Assembly: GCA_950097015.1 (NCBI GenBank)
Contig: CATNEN010000038.1
Span: forward strand, 23,325,001 to 23,389,000
Source of the DNA: Macrostomum hystrix
Lineage: Eukaryota > Platyhelminthes > Macrostomidae
DNA length: 64,000 bases
Direction of reading: 5' to 3'
Part shown: piece by piece, positions 46,000 to 56,955 of the stretch
Numbering within the stretch: position 1 is the stretch's first letter
Layout: every line of letters begins with the position of its first letter
Notes under the pieces: generated by a model
Databases searched by the model: none
Told to the model about the DNA's origin: nothing
Seen by the model: only the letters and a program-made list of their open reading frames with translations
Position numbers and translations under genes: made by a program

Positions 46000-47300
46000 T
46001 GGCTCGCAAATATTATGGCTCATTAAATAGCAATATGCCCTGGAACGTTCTCGTCATCTCGTCATAACCGCCATACGCCGCCAAAAACGCAATGTCTGTG
46101 GCTACATAAAAATATTAATTCGAGACTCTGCACTAGTGTCAGTAAATAAAATATAAAGTAATGATACCTTTTGTTTTAATGCATCGTTCTTAAGTTCGAA
46201 TTTTTTAGTTTCCGTTTGCTTTCTGGGAAACAAATGTTGTTAAAAAACTTAAGTTATTACAATTTTTGCTAGTTTTTAGCTAATTGCTACCTATCAGAGC
46301 TCTGCTATTTATGCCGTCTACAGTAGCACCACTAATAGATAATTACTATCAGATTAGGCTATTGATATATATATATATATATTTTTTTTATTTAAGTCAT
46401 TTCGCTAGCAATTTTTCGTAACTTGTATCACTGAAAATCTCAATCTACGCTGGAGTCACATACTAAGCAAAGCATGCGGTTCAGCATGTATATTATTACA
46501 TATGAGTTGCTTGAACAGAAAAATAACTAAAAAGATAAGATATGATATAGAAACCTTCTCAAGCATGCAGGTAAGAGGGTATTCTTTTCAAATAGTTTGT
46601 TAAACAGTTTTTCTGAAAAATTTTATTTCAAATCAATGGAAAAACATTGGGAAATCATTTTAAAACAATGGCAAACAATTAAATAATTATAAACTATGAT
46701 ATGATGAGCATCATATTTTGTCTCCAAATTCTGCAGGATTGCTTGTCAAAACTTAGCTAGGATAATAGTAAGGGAGTTTGGATCCACAGTAAATAACAGT
46801 GCTGCTGTGTGGCCTACTGGCATAGTGTTAATAGCCTTTAAGTGTGTGTTAGATAATGGTAGAAAATTAGTAGAGTGTGTTAGCAAAACACAGAAGATGT
46901 GCTAATAATTCCCCTCCGACTAACCAGCTCATCCCTTTTGGCCATAGACACTCCTAAGTGTGTCAACCATTTTGCTTTTTTCTCCCCCACATTCAAAATT
47001 TGCCACAGAAAAGTTCTGTACCCAGAAGCAGCCCTAGTTTGTTAAATACAAAAAAGCAACCTTAATAATCAAAATTCCAAGTTTTCATATTCATTTGAAA
47101 TGAAACTTTTCAGAAAAATAGTTTAATGAACAATTAAAAAAGAATGCTTGTAAGAGGTATAGAGGAAAACTTTGATCCTAGGTTATTCATTATTTATTCA
47201 TTATTTATTCATTAATATGTATTAATTCATCATAGGCATAAAACAAATGCGAACTAAACAAATTTCCTCGAGTTTGTTTGTTTCAAACTTTGCCAGTCTG
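46000..47300. other. intergenic, AT-rich, no gene recognised
   Basis: Contains a short (TA)n run at 46364-46381. No ORF of coding character. Confidence 0.5.
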
Positions 47301-47307
47301 CTATGTG

Positions 47308-47412
47308 TTTGATTTTTTGCGCTTGGTCAATTGGTTTTTGCGACTCACCTTGCTTGGCACTTGTTTCACCCGGCCGGGTTGGTCGGGTGTTGCACATGTA
47401 TGAACTCTTATT
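47308..47412 (+). repeat. dispersed repeat E, copy 2
   Basis: tttgattttttgcgcttggtcaattggttt, cttgcttggcac, tttcacccggccgggtt, gggtgttgcacatgtatgaa: collinear with 37858-37985, with small deletions. Confidence 0.7.
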
Positions 47413-47689
47413 AAATATAAGTTAAAAATATTATAAAATTTTTGTGAAACTGAAATATAAACTGAAATTAGTGTCACATGCTTATATAAATGTACGTCTA
47501 TCAATATTTAACTAGTGTATAGGCCTATAGCAAACCCAAAAATATTTAGTTTATTAGTATGTCAATAAGTTTAGTTTTAACTTTTAAAATAGTTTTTTAA
47601 ATATTTTACAACAAATTACACATGCTTACATTGGACTAGTCACTAGATTCATAGCCAACAGCAGAACTGCAGATCTATTGCAAAATATA

Positions 47690-47920
47690 TCTGAAGTGAT
47701 GTGAACTCTTTTGACTGATGGGACAGGAACCCACCCAACTCAAATACCTTGGGTAATACTTTTACCCATTTAACAGATAGGTAAACTGGTATTAAAGAAC
47801 ACAAAAGCTATGTGTCTTACTAAACATTTTCGGTGGAGTTAAGAATCATGCCCCTGAACTTCAAGTGATGGCTCCAATGCTCTAACCACTAGACTATAAA
47901 CAAATCACATTTGGTACATA
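47690..47920 (-). mobile_element. old, degenerate SINE-2 copy
   Basis: The minus-strand order of a tRNA-like head (tagtggttagagcattggag, then ttcaggggcatgattcttaa), tagtaagacacatag, acctatctgttaaatggg and attacccaaggta follows SINE-2, with many substitutions. The 3' palindrome part is missing. Confidence 0.6.
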
Positions 47921-48210
47921 TTCAAAGATACTAAAGTAGTAGATGGTTCACTCAAAACTTTTTGAAGAAACTGGTCGGTAGCACAAAAATAAAAAACTTT
48001 ACTTTTTAATTTGATTAGTGGGCTCTATAGACAGTTAAATTTTTTGTTGTTATTACTTGTGGACTTTATTTCAAATGAAAATTAAACAAGTGAAGGTAAA
48101 AGAAAATATTAAGAAACAAATTTAAGTTCAAATTATTTTTTCCTCAATTTTAGCATTTGTTAATAATTAGTTTTTGTTCTTAGTAACAAAACATTTTTTC
48201 CATGCACCAG

Positions 48211-48373
48211 ATGTTCAAACAATATTTCTTTTGCAATGCCCATTAGAAAAGCAGGATATAAAATGGGGAGCCACAGAATGCAGGGCCCCGACGAAGGAGC
48301 TGTACTCTGGTCTGTCATTGAAATTGTTGTGCCCGGGGATGATGCAGAAAAGTTTCTGAAGATAATTGTGTGA
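48211..48373 (+). CDS. small ORF or terminal exon, family unknown
   Basis: After a caccag acceptor-like site (48205-48210) the frame is open to a TGA at 48371-48373. An internal ATG at 48236 gives 45 codons: MPIRKAGYKMGSH, then DEGAVLWSVIEIVVPGDDAE. The amino-acid mix is protein-like in otherwise AT-rich DNA. It may be a terminal exon of a plus-strand gene or chance. I do not recognise it. Confidence 0.3.
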
Positions 48374-48466
48374 CGCTAGTTTTTGATAATTATGCTGCGT
48401 ATTTGCATCGAGAAAACAGTCACGTTGCTAATAATGATGTAAATATAATGCGATTTCTGAACTTAC

Positions 48467-48838
48467 CTCAACATGATCTTGAGTGAATCGGCAAGTACAC
48501 ACGTATTCACTGCAGCGGTCATGAATGATTACAGTGCAGGGCTGCTTTGTAGCAGAAGAGAGAGGAGCCACCCTTCTTTGAAGATCATCGTAGACTAAGC
48601 AGCGCGCCCATTCAGAGGGAGAAAGCGCCAGCTCAGCACGATGTCTTCCGCCTTTGTCAGACAGTCGAACTGCGCCGATAGGGTATCGCGATGGATCGGT
48701 TGTTGCCTTTGCGTAGAGATGCACTGAGTTCTGCAAGTCGAATAAATCATTCAGACGCTTGAAAAACTCAGCTGTCTGCAACGCATCCTCTGTTTCTCGC
48801 TGTGATGGAACAAGGTTCTGATGATCTAGATTGGCTCG
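48467..48838 (-). CDS. internal exon, family unknown
   Basis: A strong donor, GAG|GTAAGT (48467/48466), ends an open frame of about 124 codons: LQTAEFFKRLNDLFDLQNSV, LYAKATTDPSRYPIG, ELALSPSEWARCLVYDDLQRR, CTVIIHDRCSEYVCTC. The composition is that of a folded protein domain. The frame is open up to a TAG that coincides with an acceptor-like taactag at about 48839; a gttgcag at 48781 is an alternative. Neighbouring exons were not found and I do not recognise the domain. Confidence 0.45.
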
Positions 48839-48933
48839 CTAGTTACAGGGTGACGAAAAAGGGGCTGCAGTGTCTACCCGTCTTAAAAGATAAGCCCACT
48901 GAGTGGACTCTTGATCCGCAACCAGTGCAATGA
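48805..48933 (+). CDS. small ORF opposite the 48.5 kb exon
   Basis: ATG-started ORF of 42 codons (MEQGSDDLDWLASYRVTKKG, then PTEWTLDPQPVQ) starting inside the 5' edge of the minus-strand exon. It could be the first coding exon of the downstream bZIP gene, but no good donor is visible. Weak. Confidence 0.2.
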   Translation: MEQGSDDLDWLASYRVTKKGLQCLPVLKDKPTEWTLDPQPVQ

Positions 48934-49262
48934 CCAGTGCAAAACAAGCATCAATAGCCCCCCTTGACCAAGAGTCCGAAAGACCGGAAAGTTTGCAATC
49001 GGTTGCTTCCAGTCCTGAGAGACGCCTCGGAGCACAGCGACGATTGTCTCGTTTTAAGGCCTGGGCAACTACTCCTTGCTGTCACTAGCGGTCCGTGGTT
49101 CGAAGCGGACCACCATGTCACGAAGCATATTAACAGGGTTTAATGCGTGAGAATGTCGATCCACTGCCAAGATTGGCCATTAACAAAATGCTTAAAAGCA
49201 GCAAAGTTTCGCGAACGTGAGACGATGAGCCAGCCATATTTTTTAATCCCTTCTTTTTACAG

Positions 49263-50126
49263 CCTTCACGTAGTAACCAACAGCAACAGCAACAGCAGCA
49301 ACAGGCTGCCAAGCGCTCCAGGAGAGACGATGAAAACAACATTGGCAAATTGAAGGCTGAACGCAGCATTAATTATTCGTCATATTCCTCAGAGGACGAC
49401 GCCAATGATTTAGAAGTCAAGCGTGGCCATTGGAAACTGGAGACTGCGTCTCCGTCTCCGACGACGTCGCTGCCGCAGCCACCGCCGCTGCTTCGCCAAT
49501 CTGTCAGTCTTAACTATACTTTGCCGCCGCATGCCATTCAAAGAATCTTAATGCCCGGCTCAACTTCCGCCGCCGCCTCCGCCGCGACCTCGGCTGGCAT
49601 TGTCGGCGGCTCCAGCTCCGCTTTCGTGCCGGTGCAGCAGCAGCAGCGTCTGGTGCAGGAGACCGGCGAACACAACGACAGAGATCCATCCGATGCGGAG
49701 TCGCCCGAACTGGGCCCTGAGGAGCCGCAGCTAGTCAACGATGATTACATTGACGACGATGAATCCAGCTGCGAATCGTCTGCCGTTTCTCTGCAACGTC
49801 GGCGTCAGCAGCAGCAGTTGCTGTTGAAGCAGCAGCACCAGCAGCAATCGTCATCTTCTTCAGCAGCCGCCGCTGGCGCCTCCGGTTCAGGTGGCGGCAG
49901 AATCGCAGGCGCCGGCGACCCAGATTATCTGCATCGCAAGCGGCAGAATCGACTATTGAAAAATCGTGAAGCTGCCAGAGTTTGTCGCCAGAAGAAGAAA
50001 GACTATATCAGGTGTTTGGAGAATCGGGTCAGAATGCTCAGCGCTCAGAATCGTCAGCTGATGGAGGAGTTGGAGAAATTCAAAATTATCCTACACGAGC
50101 AGGCATTGGCAGACGGTGAGGCTTAA
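49263..50126 (+). CDS. CREB/ATF-type bZIP factor, C-terminal exon
   Basis: After a strong acceptor (ccttctttttacag, AG 49261-49262) the frame is open for 287 codons to TAA at 50124-50126. It starts with a Gln-rich stretch. Ser-, Ala- and Gln-rich low-complexity segments are interrupted by SVSLNYTLPPHAIQRIL. The basic region KRQNRLLKNREAARVCRQKK, then DYIRCLENRV, begins about 50 codons before the end. It differs from CREB1/CREM/ATF1 at few positions and keeps the Asn-x-x-Ala-Ala-x-x-Cys/Ser-Arg contact residues. A short leucine zipper follows to the end. Family members bind CRE sites as dimers. The kinase-inducible domain is not seen here, and 5' exons were not found, so the subfamily is open. 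AATAAA at 50652-50657 is a likely polyadenylation signal. Confidence 0.85.
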   Translation, partial: PSRSNQQQQQQQQQAAKRSRRDDENNIGKLKAERSINYSSYSSEDDANDLEVKRGHWKLETASPSPTTSLPQPPPLLRQSVSLNYTLPPHAIQRILMPGSTSAAASAATSAGIVGGSSSAFVPVQQQQRLVQETGEHNDRDPSDAESPELGPEEPQLVNDDYIDDDESSCESSAVSLQRRRQQQQLLLKQQHQQQSSSSSAAAAGASGSGGGRIAGAGDPDYLHRKRQNRLLKNREAARVCRQKKKDYIRCLENRVRMLSAQNRQLMEELEKFKIILHEQALADGEA

Positions 50127-50849
50127 ACTGTGCGAGACGAATTACAAATGCGCCAAATATTATTTTAATGATTATAGCTGTAAACAAAATTTTGAATTTT
50201 ACAATCTAGGAGTTGTGACGGGATGAAGGTTTACGCTTTAAAAATATAGGGATTTATGTCTCTTAAATCTCTAAAGGTATTTTATGAATCAAATATCTAA
50301 TATTGGGATTTTATGATTCCAAGTCTCAAATGTTTGTGATAATGACTCAAATCTGAAATATTAGTAATTTATTTCTTAAGCTCTAAATATTAGAGATCGA
50401 TTCAAATCTAAAAAAATTTAATTTGTTTTCTTAATCATTTTCATTTGATCAGTAAGTTTAAAAGTCTGAAGTTTTCATATTTGATTTTATCCTATCGAAA
50501 TGCTGCAGTAGCGGTTGCTGCTTCATTAAGCCTACCAATATATAAGTGTTTAGTTGCTTCAAAGAAAGTTTAAACAATGTTAGAAACTTATCGAAAAACC
50601 GAAACTACCAATTCTAACCTAAAAGCTTATAGATTTGATGCAGAAATGCACAATAAACTAGCGGTCCAAAACTTTTTTTGTCATAAAATTATATCATTTT
50701 TCAAATAACTATTGCAAGTCATATATTTATAGTTTGCTTGTTGTTTATGTGTCCTCGTTGTCCATAAATGCTTCATGCAGTTTAGAACTGTTTAATAATA
50801 CTCTGCTTAAGAATTATCGTAAGCAACCAGTTTCAAACCCTATGCGTGT

Positions 50850-52000
50850 AAACTGTCTGGTAAAAATCCTGTAAACAAATCTGGTAGAATCCAGTAAACA
50901 AATCTGGTAGAACTCCTGTAAACAAATCTGGTAGAATCCAGTAAACAAATCTGGTAGAACTCCTGTAAACAAATCTGGTAGAACTCCTGTAAACAAATCT
51001 GGTAGAACTCCTGTAAACAAATCTGGTAGAACTCCTCTAAAAAATCTGGTAGAACTCCTCTAAAAAATCTGGTAGAACTCTCCTGTAAACAAATCTGGTA
51101 GAATCCAGTAAACAAATCTGGTAGAACTCCTGTAAACAAATCTGGTAGAATCCAGTAAACAAATCTGGTAGAACTCCTGTAAACAAATCTGGTAGAATCC
51201 AGTAAACAAATCTGGTAGAACTCCTGTAAACAAATCTGGTAGAACTCCTGTAAACAAATCTGGTAGAACTCCTGTAAACAAATCTGGTAGAACTCCTCTA
51301 AAAAATCTGGTAGAACTCTCCTGTAAACAAATCTGGTAGAATCCTGTAAACAAATCTGGTAGAACTCCTCTAAAAAATCTGGTAGAACTCCTGTAAACAA
51401 ATCTGGTAGAACTTCAGTAAACAAATCTGGTAGAACTTCAGTAAACAAATCTGGTAGAACTCCAGTAAACAAATCTGGTAGAACTCCAGTAAACAAATCT
51501 GGTAGAACTCCAGTAAACAAATCTGGTAGAACTCCTCTAAAAAGTCTGGTAGAACTCCAGTAAACAAATCTGGTAGAACTCCTGTAAACAAATCTGGTAG
51601 AACTCCTCTAAAAAATCTGGTAGAACTCCTCTAAAAAATCTGGTAGAACTCTCCTGTAAACAAATCTGGTAGAACTCCTGTAAACAAATCTGGTAGAACT
51701 CCTGTAAACAAATCTGGTAGAACTCCTCTAAAAAGTCTGGTAGAACTCCAGTAAACAAATCTGGTAGAACTCCAGTAAACAAATCTGGTAGAACTCCAGT
51801 AAACAAATCTGATAGAACTCCTCTAAAAAGTCTGGTAGAACTCCTGTAAACAAATCTGGTAGAACTCCTGTAAACAAATCTGGTAGAACTCCAGTAAACA
51901 AATCTGGTAGAACTCCAGTAAACAAATCTGGTAGAATCCTGTAAACAAATCTGGTAGAATCCTGTAAACAAATCTGGTAGAAATTCTGTAAATAATCCGG
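50850..52000. repeat. 24-bp tandem array (23-bp variant)
   Basis: About 48 copies of a 24-bp unit, ctggtagaactcctgtaaac plus aaat. Variants are tccagtaaac (one base shorter), cctctaaaaa and ttcagtaaac. Minus-strand ORFs of up to about 226 codons are artefacts. It begins about 720 bp after the bZIP stop. Confidence 0.96.
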
Positions 52001-52289
52001 TAGGAATTGTGTCAACAGTCAGATTAAAAAACTATGAACAAGTACTGTAAATATGCTTACTTTTTTCGTGTTTTGTTGTAAATTCGCCACTGTCAGAAGT
52101 TAAATTTGGAAAAAATGGAGCAATACAAAGGTTTACCGCAAAGAGGTTCGCTTCTCACTATAGTAAGTCTAGCTATTGCTTTGCTTGGCAAGTAAATCAA
52201 ATACATTATTAAATAAATCAAATTCACTTAATTTACTTTGCTTAGCATCTGTTGTTTTTTTATCAAGTTTGAAATCTTTCTACGTTAGT

Positions 52290-52865
52290 TGATTTCACCT
52301 GACACCTTCCGGTCAGTTATTAGATTCCCCACCTGACACCTCCCAGTCAGCTAGTAGATTCCTCACCTGACACCTCCCAGTCAGCTAGTAGATTCCTCAC
52401 CTGACACCTCCCAGTCAGCTAGTAGATTCCTCACCTGACACCTCCCAGTCAGCTAGTAGATTCCTCACCTGACACCTCCCAGTCAGCTAGTAGATTCCTC
52501 ACCTGACACCTCCCAGTCAGCTAGTAGATTCCTCACCTGACACCTCCCAGTCAGCTAGTAGATTCCTCACCTGACACCTCCCAGTCAGTTAGTAGATTTA
52601 AATCCTGACACCTCCCAGTCAGTTAGTAGATTTATGTCCTGACACCTCCCAGTCAGTTAGTAGATTTAAATCCTGACACCTCCCAGTCAGTTAGTAGATT
52701 TATGTCCTGACACCTCCCAGTCAGTTAGTAGATTTAAATCCTGACACCTCCCAGTCAGTTAGTAGATTTATGTCCTGACACCTCCCAGTCAGTTAGTAGA
52801 TTTATGTCCTGACACCTCCCAGTCAGTTAGTAGGTTTATGTCCTGACACCTCCCAGTCAATTAAT
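52290..52865. repeat. 34-bp tandem array, two sub-blocks
   Basis: About 17 copies of a 34-bp unit with core ctgacacctcccagtcag, then ctagtagattcctcac in the left half and ttagtagatttaaatc or tttatgtc in the right half. The right half alternates the two tails regularly (68-bp period). Confidence 0.96.
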
Positions 52866-53330
52866 GTAAGGAATGAAAGCAGTTCTGTATTCTGTCACCC
52901 ATATGCACCCATTGCTGATATGTGATTGTTTTGTCTCAGTACACAGTCGCTTTTGTGTCTATAGAGTTTTTTCAATAGTCGTTTTTTTCATTTTATTTTG
53001 GTTTTTAGCTTTTCAGACTCCGTTTTTATCGTGTTTTAGCCAATGAAACTCGTGTCTATATAGATATAAAAAACTAATTTTACGAATCATATGTAAGTGC
53101 AACAATTATTTTTAATTAAATCGTTTTACGCCTATATCAAAGCTGCTTGCGCTCAATTAAATTTGCCACTTCTGCTTGTTATTTGACTTTTAGTCTTCAT
53201 TTTTTCACACAAAACGCAGGTTATGTTACTTATATAGTAGTCTACAGAGCTTGAAAACTACGAAACAAATAAATATACATATGATGATTAATGAGTATGC
53301 TGATAATTTTTACTGAGGTTGTTGAAAATT
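52866..53330. other. spacer between arrays
   Basis: AT-rich, nothing recognised. Confidence 0.6.
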
Positions 53331-53331
53331 G

Positions 53332-56120
53332 TCACACAGACAGACATGAGAGTGTTGGAGACAGACAGACATGAGAGTGTTGGAGACAGACAGACATGAG
53401 AGTGTTGGAGACAGATAGACATGAGAGTGTTGGAGACAGACAGACATGAGAATGTTGGAGACAGACAGACATGAGAATGTTGGAGACAGACAGACATGAG
53501 AGTGTTGGAGATAGACAGACATGAGAGTGTTGGAGACAGATAGACATGAGAGTGTTGGAGACAGACAGACATGAGAATGTTGGAGACAGACAGACATGAG
53601 AATGTTGGAGACAGACAGACATGAGAGTGTTGGAGACAGACAGACATGAGAATGTTGGAGACAGACAGACATGAGAGTGTTGGAGACAGACAGACATGAG
53701 AGTGTTGGAGACAGACAGACATGAGAATGTTGGAGACAGACAGACATGAGAGTGTTGGAGACAGACAGACATGAGAGTGTTGGAGACAGACAGACATGAG
53801 AATGTTGGAGACAGACAGACATGAGAGTGTTGGAGACAGACAGACATGAGAGTGTTGGAGACAGACAGACATGAGAGTGTTGGAGACAGATAGACATGAG
53901 AGTGTTGGAGACAGATAGACATGAGAGTGTTGGAGACAGACAGACATGAGAATGTTGGAGACAGACAGACATGAGAGTGTTGGAGACAGACAGACATGAG
54001 AGTGTTGGAGACAGACAGACATGAGAGTGTTGGAGACAGACAGACATGAGAGTGTTGGAGACAGACAGACATGAGAGTGTTGGAGACAGACAGACATGAG
54101 AGTGTTGGAGACAGACAGACATGAGAGTGTTGGAGACAGACAGACATGAGAGTGTTGGAGACAGACAGACATGAGAGTGTTGGAGACAGACAGACATGAG
54201 AGTGTTGGAGACAGACAGACATGAGAGTGTTGGAGACAGATAGACATGAGAGTGTTGGAGACAGACAGACATGAGAGTGTTGGAGACAGATAGACATGAG
54301 AATGTTGGAGACAGACAGACATGAGAGTGTTGGAGACAGACAGACATGAGAGTGTTGGAGACAGACAGACATGAGAGTGTTGGAGACAGACAGACATGAG
54401 AGTGTTGGAGACAGACAGACATGAGAGTGTTGGAGACAGACAGACATGAGAGTGTTGGAGACAGACAGACATGAGAATGTTGGAGACAGACAGACATGAG
54501 AGTGTTGGAGACAGACAGACATGAGAATGTTGGAGACAGACAGACATGAGAGTGTTGGAGACAGACAGACATGAGAGTGTTGGAGACAGATAGACATGAG
54601 AGTGTTGGAGACAGACAGACATGAGAATGTTGGAGACAGACAGACATGAGAGTGTTGGAAACAGACAGACATGAGAGTGTTGGAAACAGACAGACATGAG
54701 AGTGTTGGAAACAGACAGACATGAGAGTGTTGGAGACAGACAGACATGAGAGTGTTGGAGACAGACAGACATGAGAGTGTTGGAGACAGACAGACATGAG
54801 AATGTTGGAGACAGACAGACATGAGAGTGTTGGAGACAGACAGACATGAGAGTGTTGGAGACAGACAGACATGAGAGTGTTGGAGACAGACAGACATGAG
54901 AGTGTTGGAGACAGACAGACATGAGAGTGTTGGAGACAGATAGACATGAGAGTGTTGGAGACAGACAGACATGAGAATGTTGGAGACAGACAGACATGAG
55001 AGTGTTGGAAACAGACAGACATGAGAGTGTTGGAAACAGACAGACATGAGAGTGTTGGAAACAGACAGACATGAGAGTGTTAGAAACAGACAGACATGAG
55101 AGTGTTGGAGACAGACAGAGTGTTGGAGACAGACAGACATGAGAGTGTTGGAGACAGACAGACATGAGAGTGTTGGAGACAGACAGACATGAGAGTGTTG
55201 GAGACAGACAGACATGAGAATGTTGGAGACAGACAGACATGAGAGTGTTGGAGACAGACAGACATGAGAATGTTGGAGACAGACAGACATGAGAGTGTTG
55301 GAGACAGACAGACATGAGAGTGTTGGAGACAGATAGACATGAGAGTGTTGGAGACAGACAGACATGAGAATGTTGGAGACAGACAGACATGAGAGTGTTG
55401 GAAACAGACAGACATGAGAGTGTTGGAAACAGACAGACATGAGAGTGTTGGAAACAGACAGACATGAGAGTGTTGGAGACAGACAGACATGAGAGTGTTG
55501 GAGACAGACAGACATGAGAGTGTTGGAGACAGACAGACATGAGAGTGTTGGAGACAGACAGACATGAGAATGTTGGAGACAGACAGACATGAGAGTGTTG
55601 GAGACAGACAGACATGAGAGTGTTGGAGACAGACAGACATGAGAGTGTTGGAGACAGACAGACATGAGAGTGTTGGAGACAGACAGACATGAGAGTGTTG
55701 GAGACAGATAGACATGAGAGTGTTGGAGACAGACAGACATGAGAATGTTGGAGACAGACAGACATGAGAGTGTTGGAAACAGACAGACATGAGAGTGTTG
55801 GAAACAGACAGACATGAGAGTGTTGGAAACAGACAGACATGAGAGTGTTGGAGACAGACAGAGTGTTGGAGACAGACAGACATGAGAGTGTTGGAGACAG
55901 ACAGACATGAGAGTGTTGGAGACAGACAGACATGAGAGTGTTGGAGACAGACATGAGAGTGTTGGAGACAGACAGAGTGTTGGAGACAGACAGACATGAG
56001 AGTGTTGGAGACAGACATGAGAGTGTTGGAGACAGACAGACATGAGAGTGTTGGAGACAGACATGAGAGTGTTGGAGACAGACATGAGAATGTTGGAGAC
56101 AGACAGACGGACAGACAGAC
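53332..56120. repeat. 25-bp tandem array, longest complete array in the window
   Basis: About 110 copies of a 25-bp unit, gagagtgttggagacagaca plus gacat. Variants are gaatgtt, gaaacag and agatagac. The right end has shorter units that lost gacagaca blocks (55930-56100) and finishes in gacagacagacgg. Blocks of ten or more units are duplicated (54640-54740 recurs near 55000 and 55390). No minus-frame stop exists in the unit, so all three minus frames are open for 570-976 codons; not genes. Confidence 0.97.
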
Positions 56121-56765
56121 AGACCTGGTCATTTGACAGACCTATAAACTGAAAATGATGGACTAGATAGACAATAACTTTGAGCAAATAATCCGTTGTA
56201 AAAAAACTAGTTGGAACACTTTTTCGAAGTTGTTTTCGTATTGCTTGATGTACAAGTATCAAGTGCTGCTGTTGTCACATTATTTCGTATTTATTACAAG
56301 TGCAATGATTACAAACATCAAATGGCAATTGAATTCGACAAAAATATCGGGTCGCAACTGAAGGTATTTACTGAATACAATCTGGTCCCCTCATTGTAGT
56401 TACTCTACCTGACAAATGCCGCCAGAATATTGTTTTGTGTGACCTAAATGTACATGTTTAAATGGCGTCTAGTACATAAGTAAAATGTTGCAATAAAAAA
56501 ATAACATTTTATTAAGTAAAATAGTTTGTAACATGTCCAGAGGGGCCCTGTCTTAACAACTTAAACTGTCTAATGGTTCGCCGGATTAGTCTAACAAGTG
56601 TTATATTCCGTATCTAACAGGTGTTAGAACCTGTCCAACATTCTGTTTCGTAGGGCACATTTAAAAATTAAAATTTCCTGTTTCTTGTGAGCAGCGATTC
56701 CCATAATGGATCGGATTGATTCTGTTAGTCCAGCCTTATTGAAAGCAACTTCATCACAATGCACT
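56121..56765. other. 3' flank of the Nkd homologue
   Basis: No convincing gene. On the minus strand aataaaatgtt at about 56516-56506 is a possible polyadenylation signal for the Nkd gene. Confidence 0.4.
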
Positions 56766-56923
56766 CTAACAGTCGTAATAGTGATGGTAGTGAAAGTGGT
56801 GATGATGCCGATGAACGTGACGGTGCCGGTGAACCACCTGATCGGTTCGATGTGGCCGCAGCTGCGGGTTGCTGCAGCTGTCTAAACCGCAGCTGCTCTC
56901 GCTTGTGCTGCTGCTTCTTTTGT

Positions 56924-56955
<32 letters not shown>

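Noticed and set aside
53288-56262. ORFs of up to 976 codons on the minus strand
   Set aside because: All three minus frames of a 25-bp array are open at once, which a real gene would not show.
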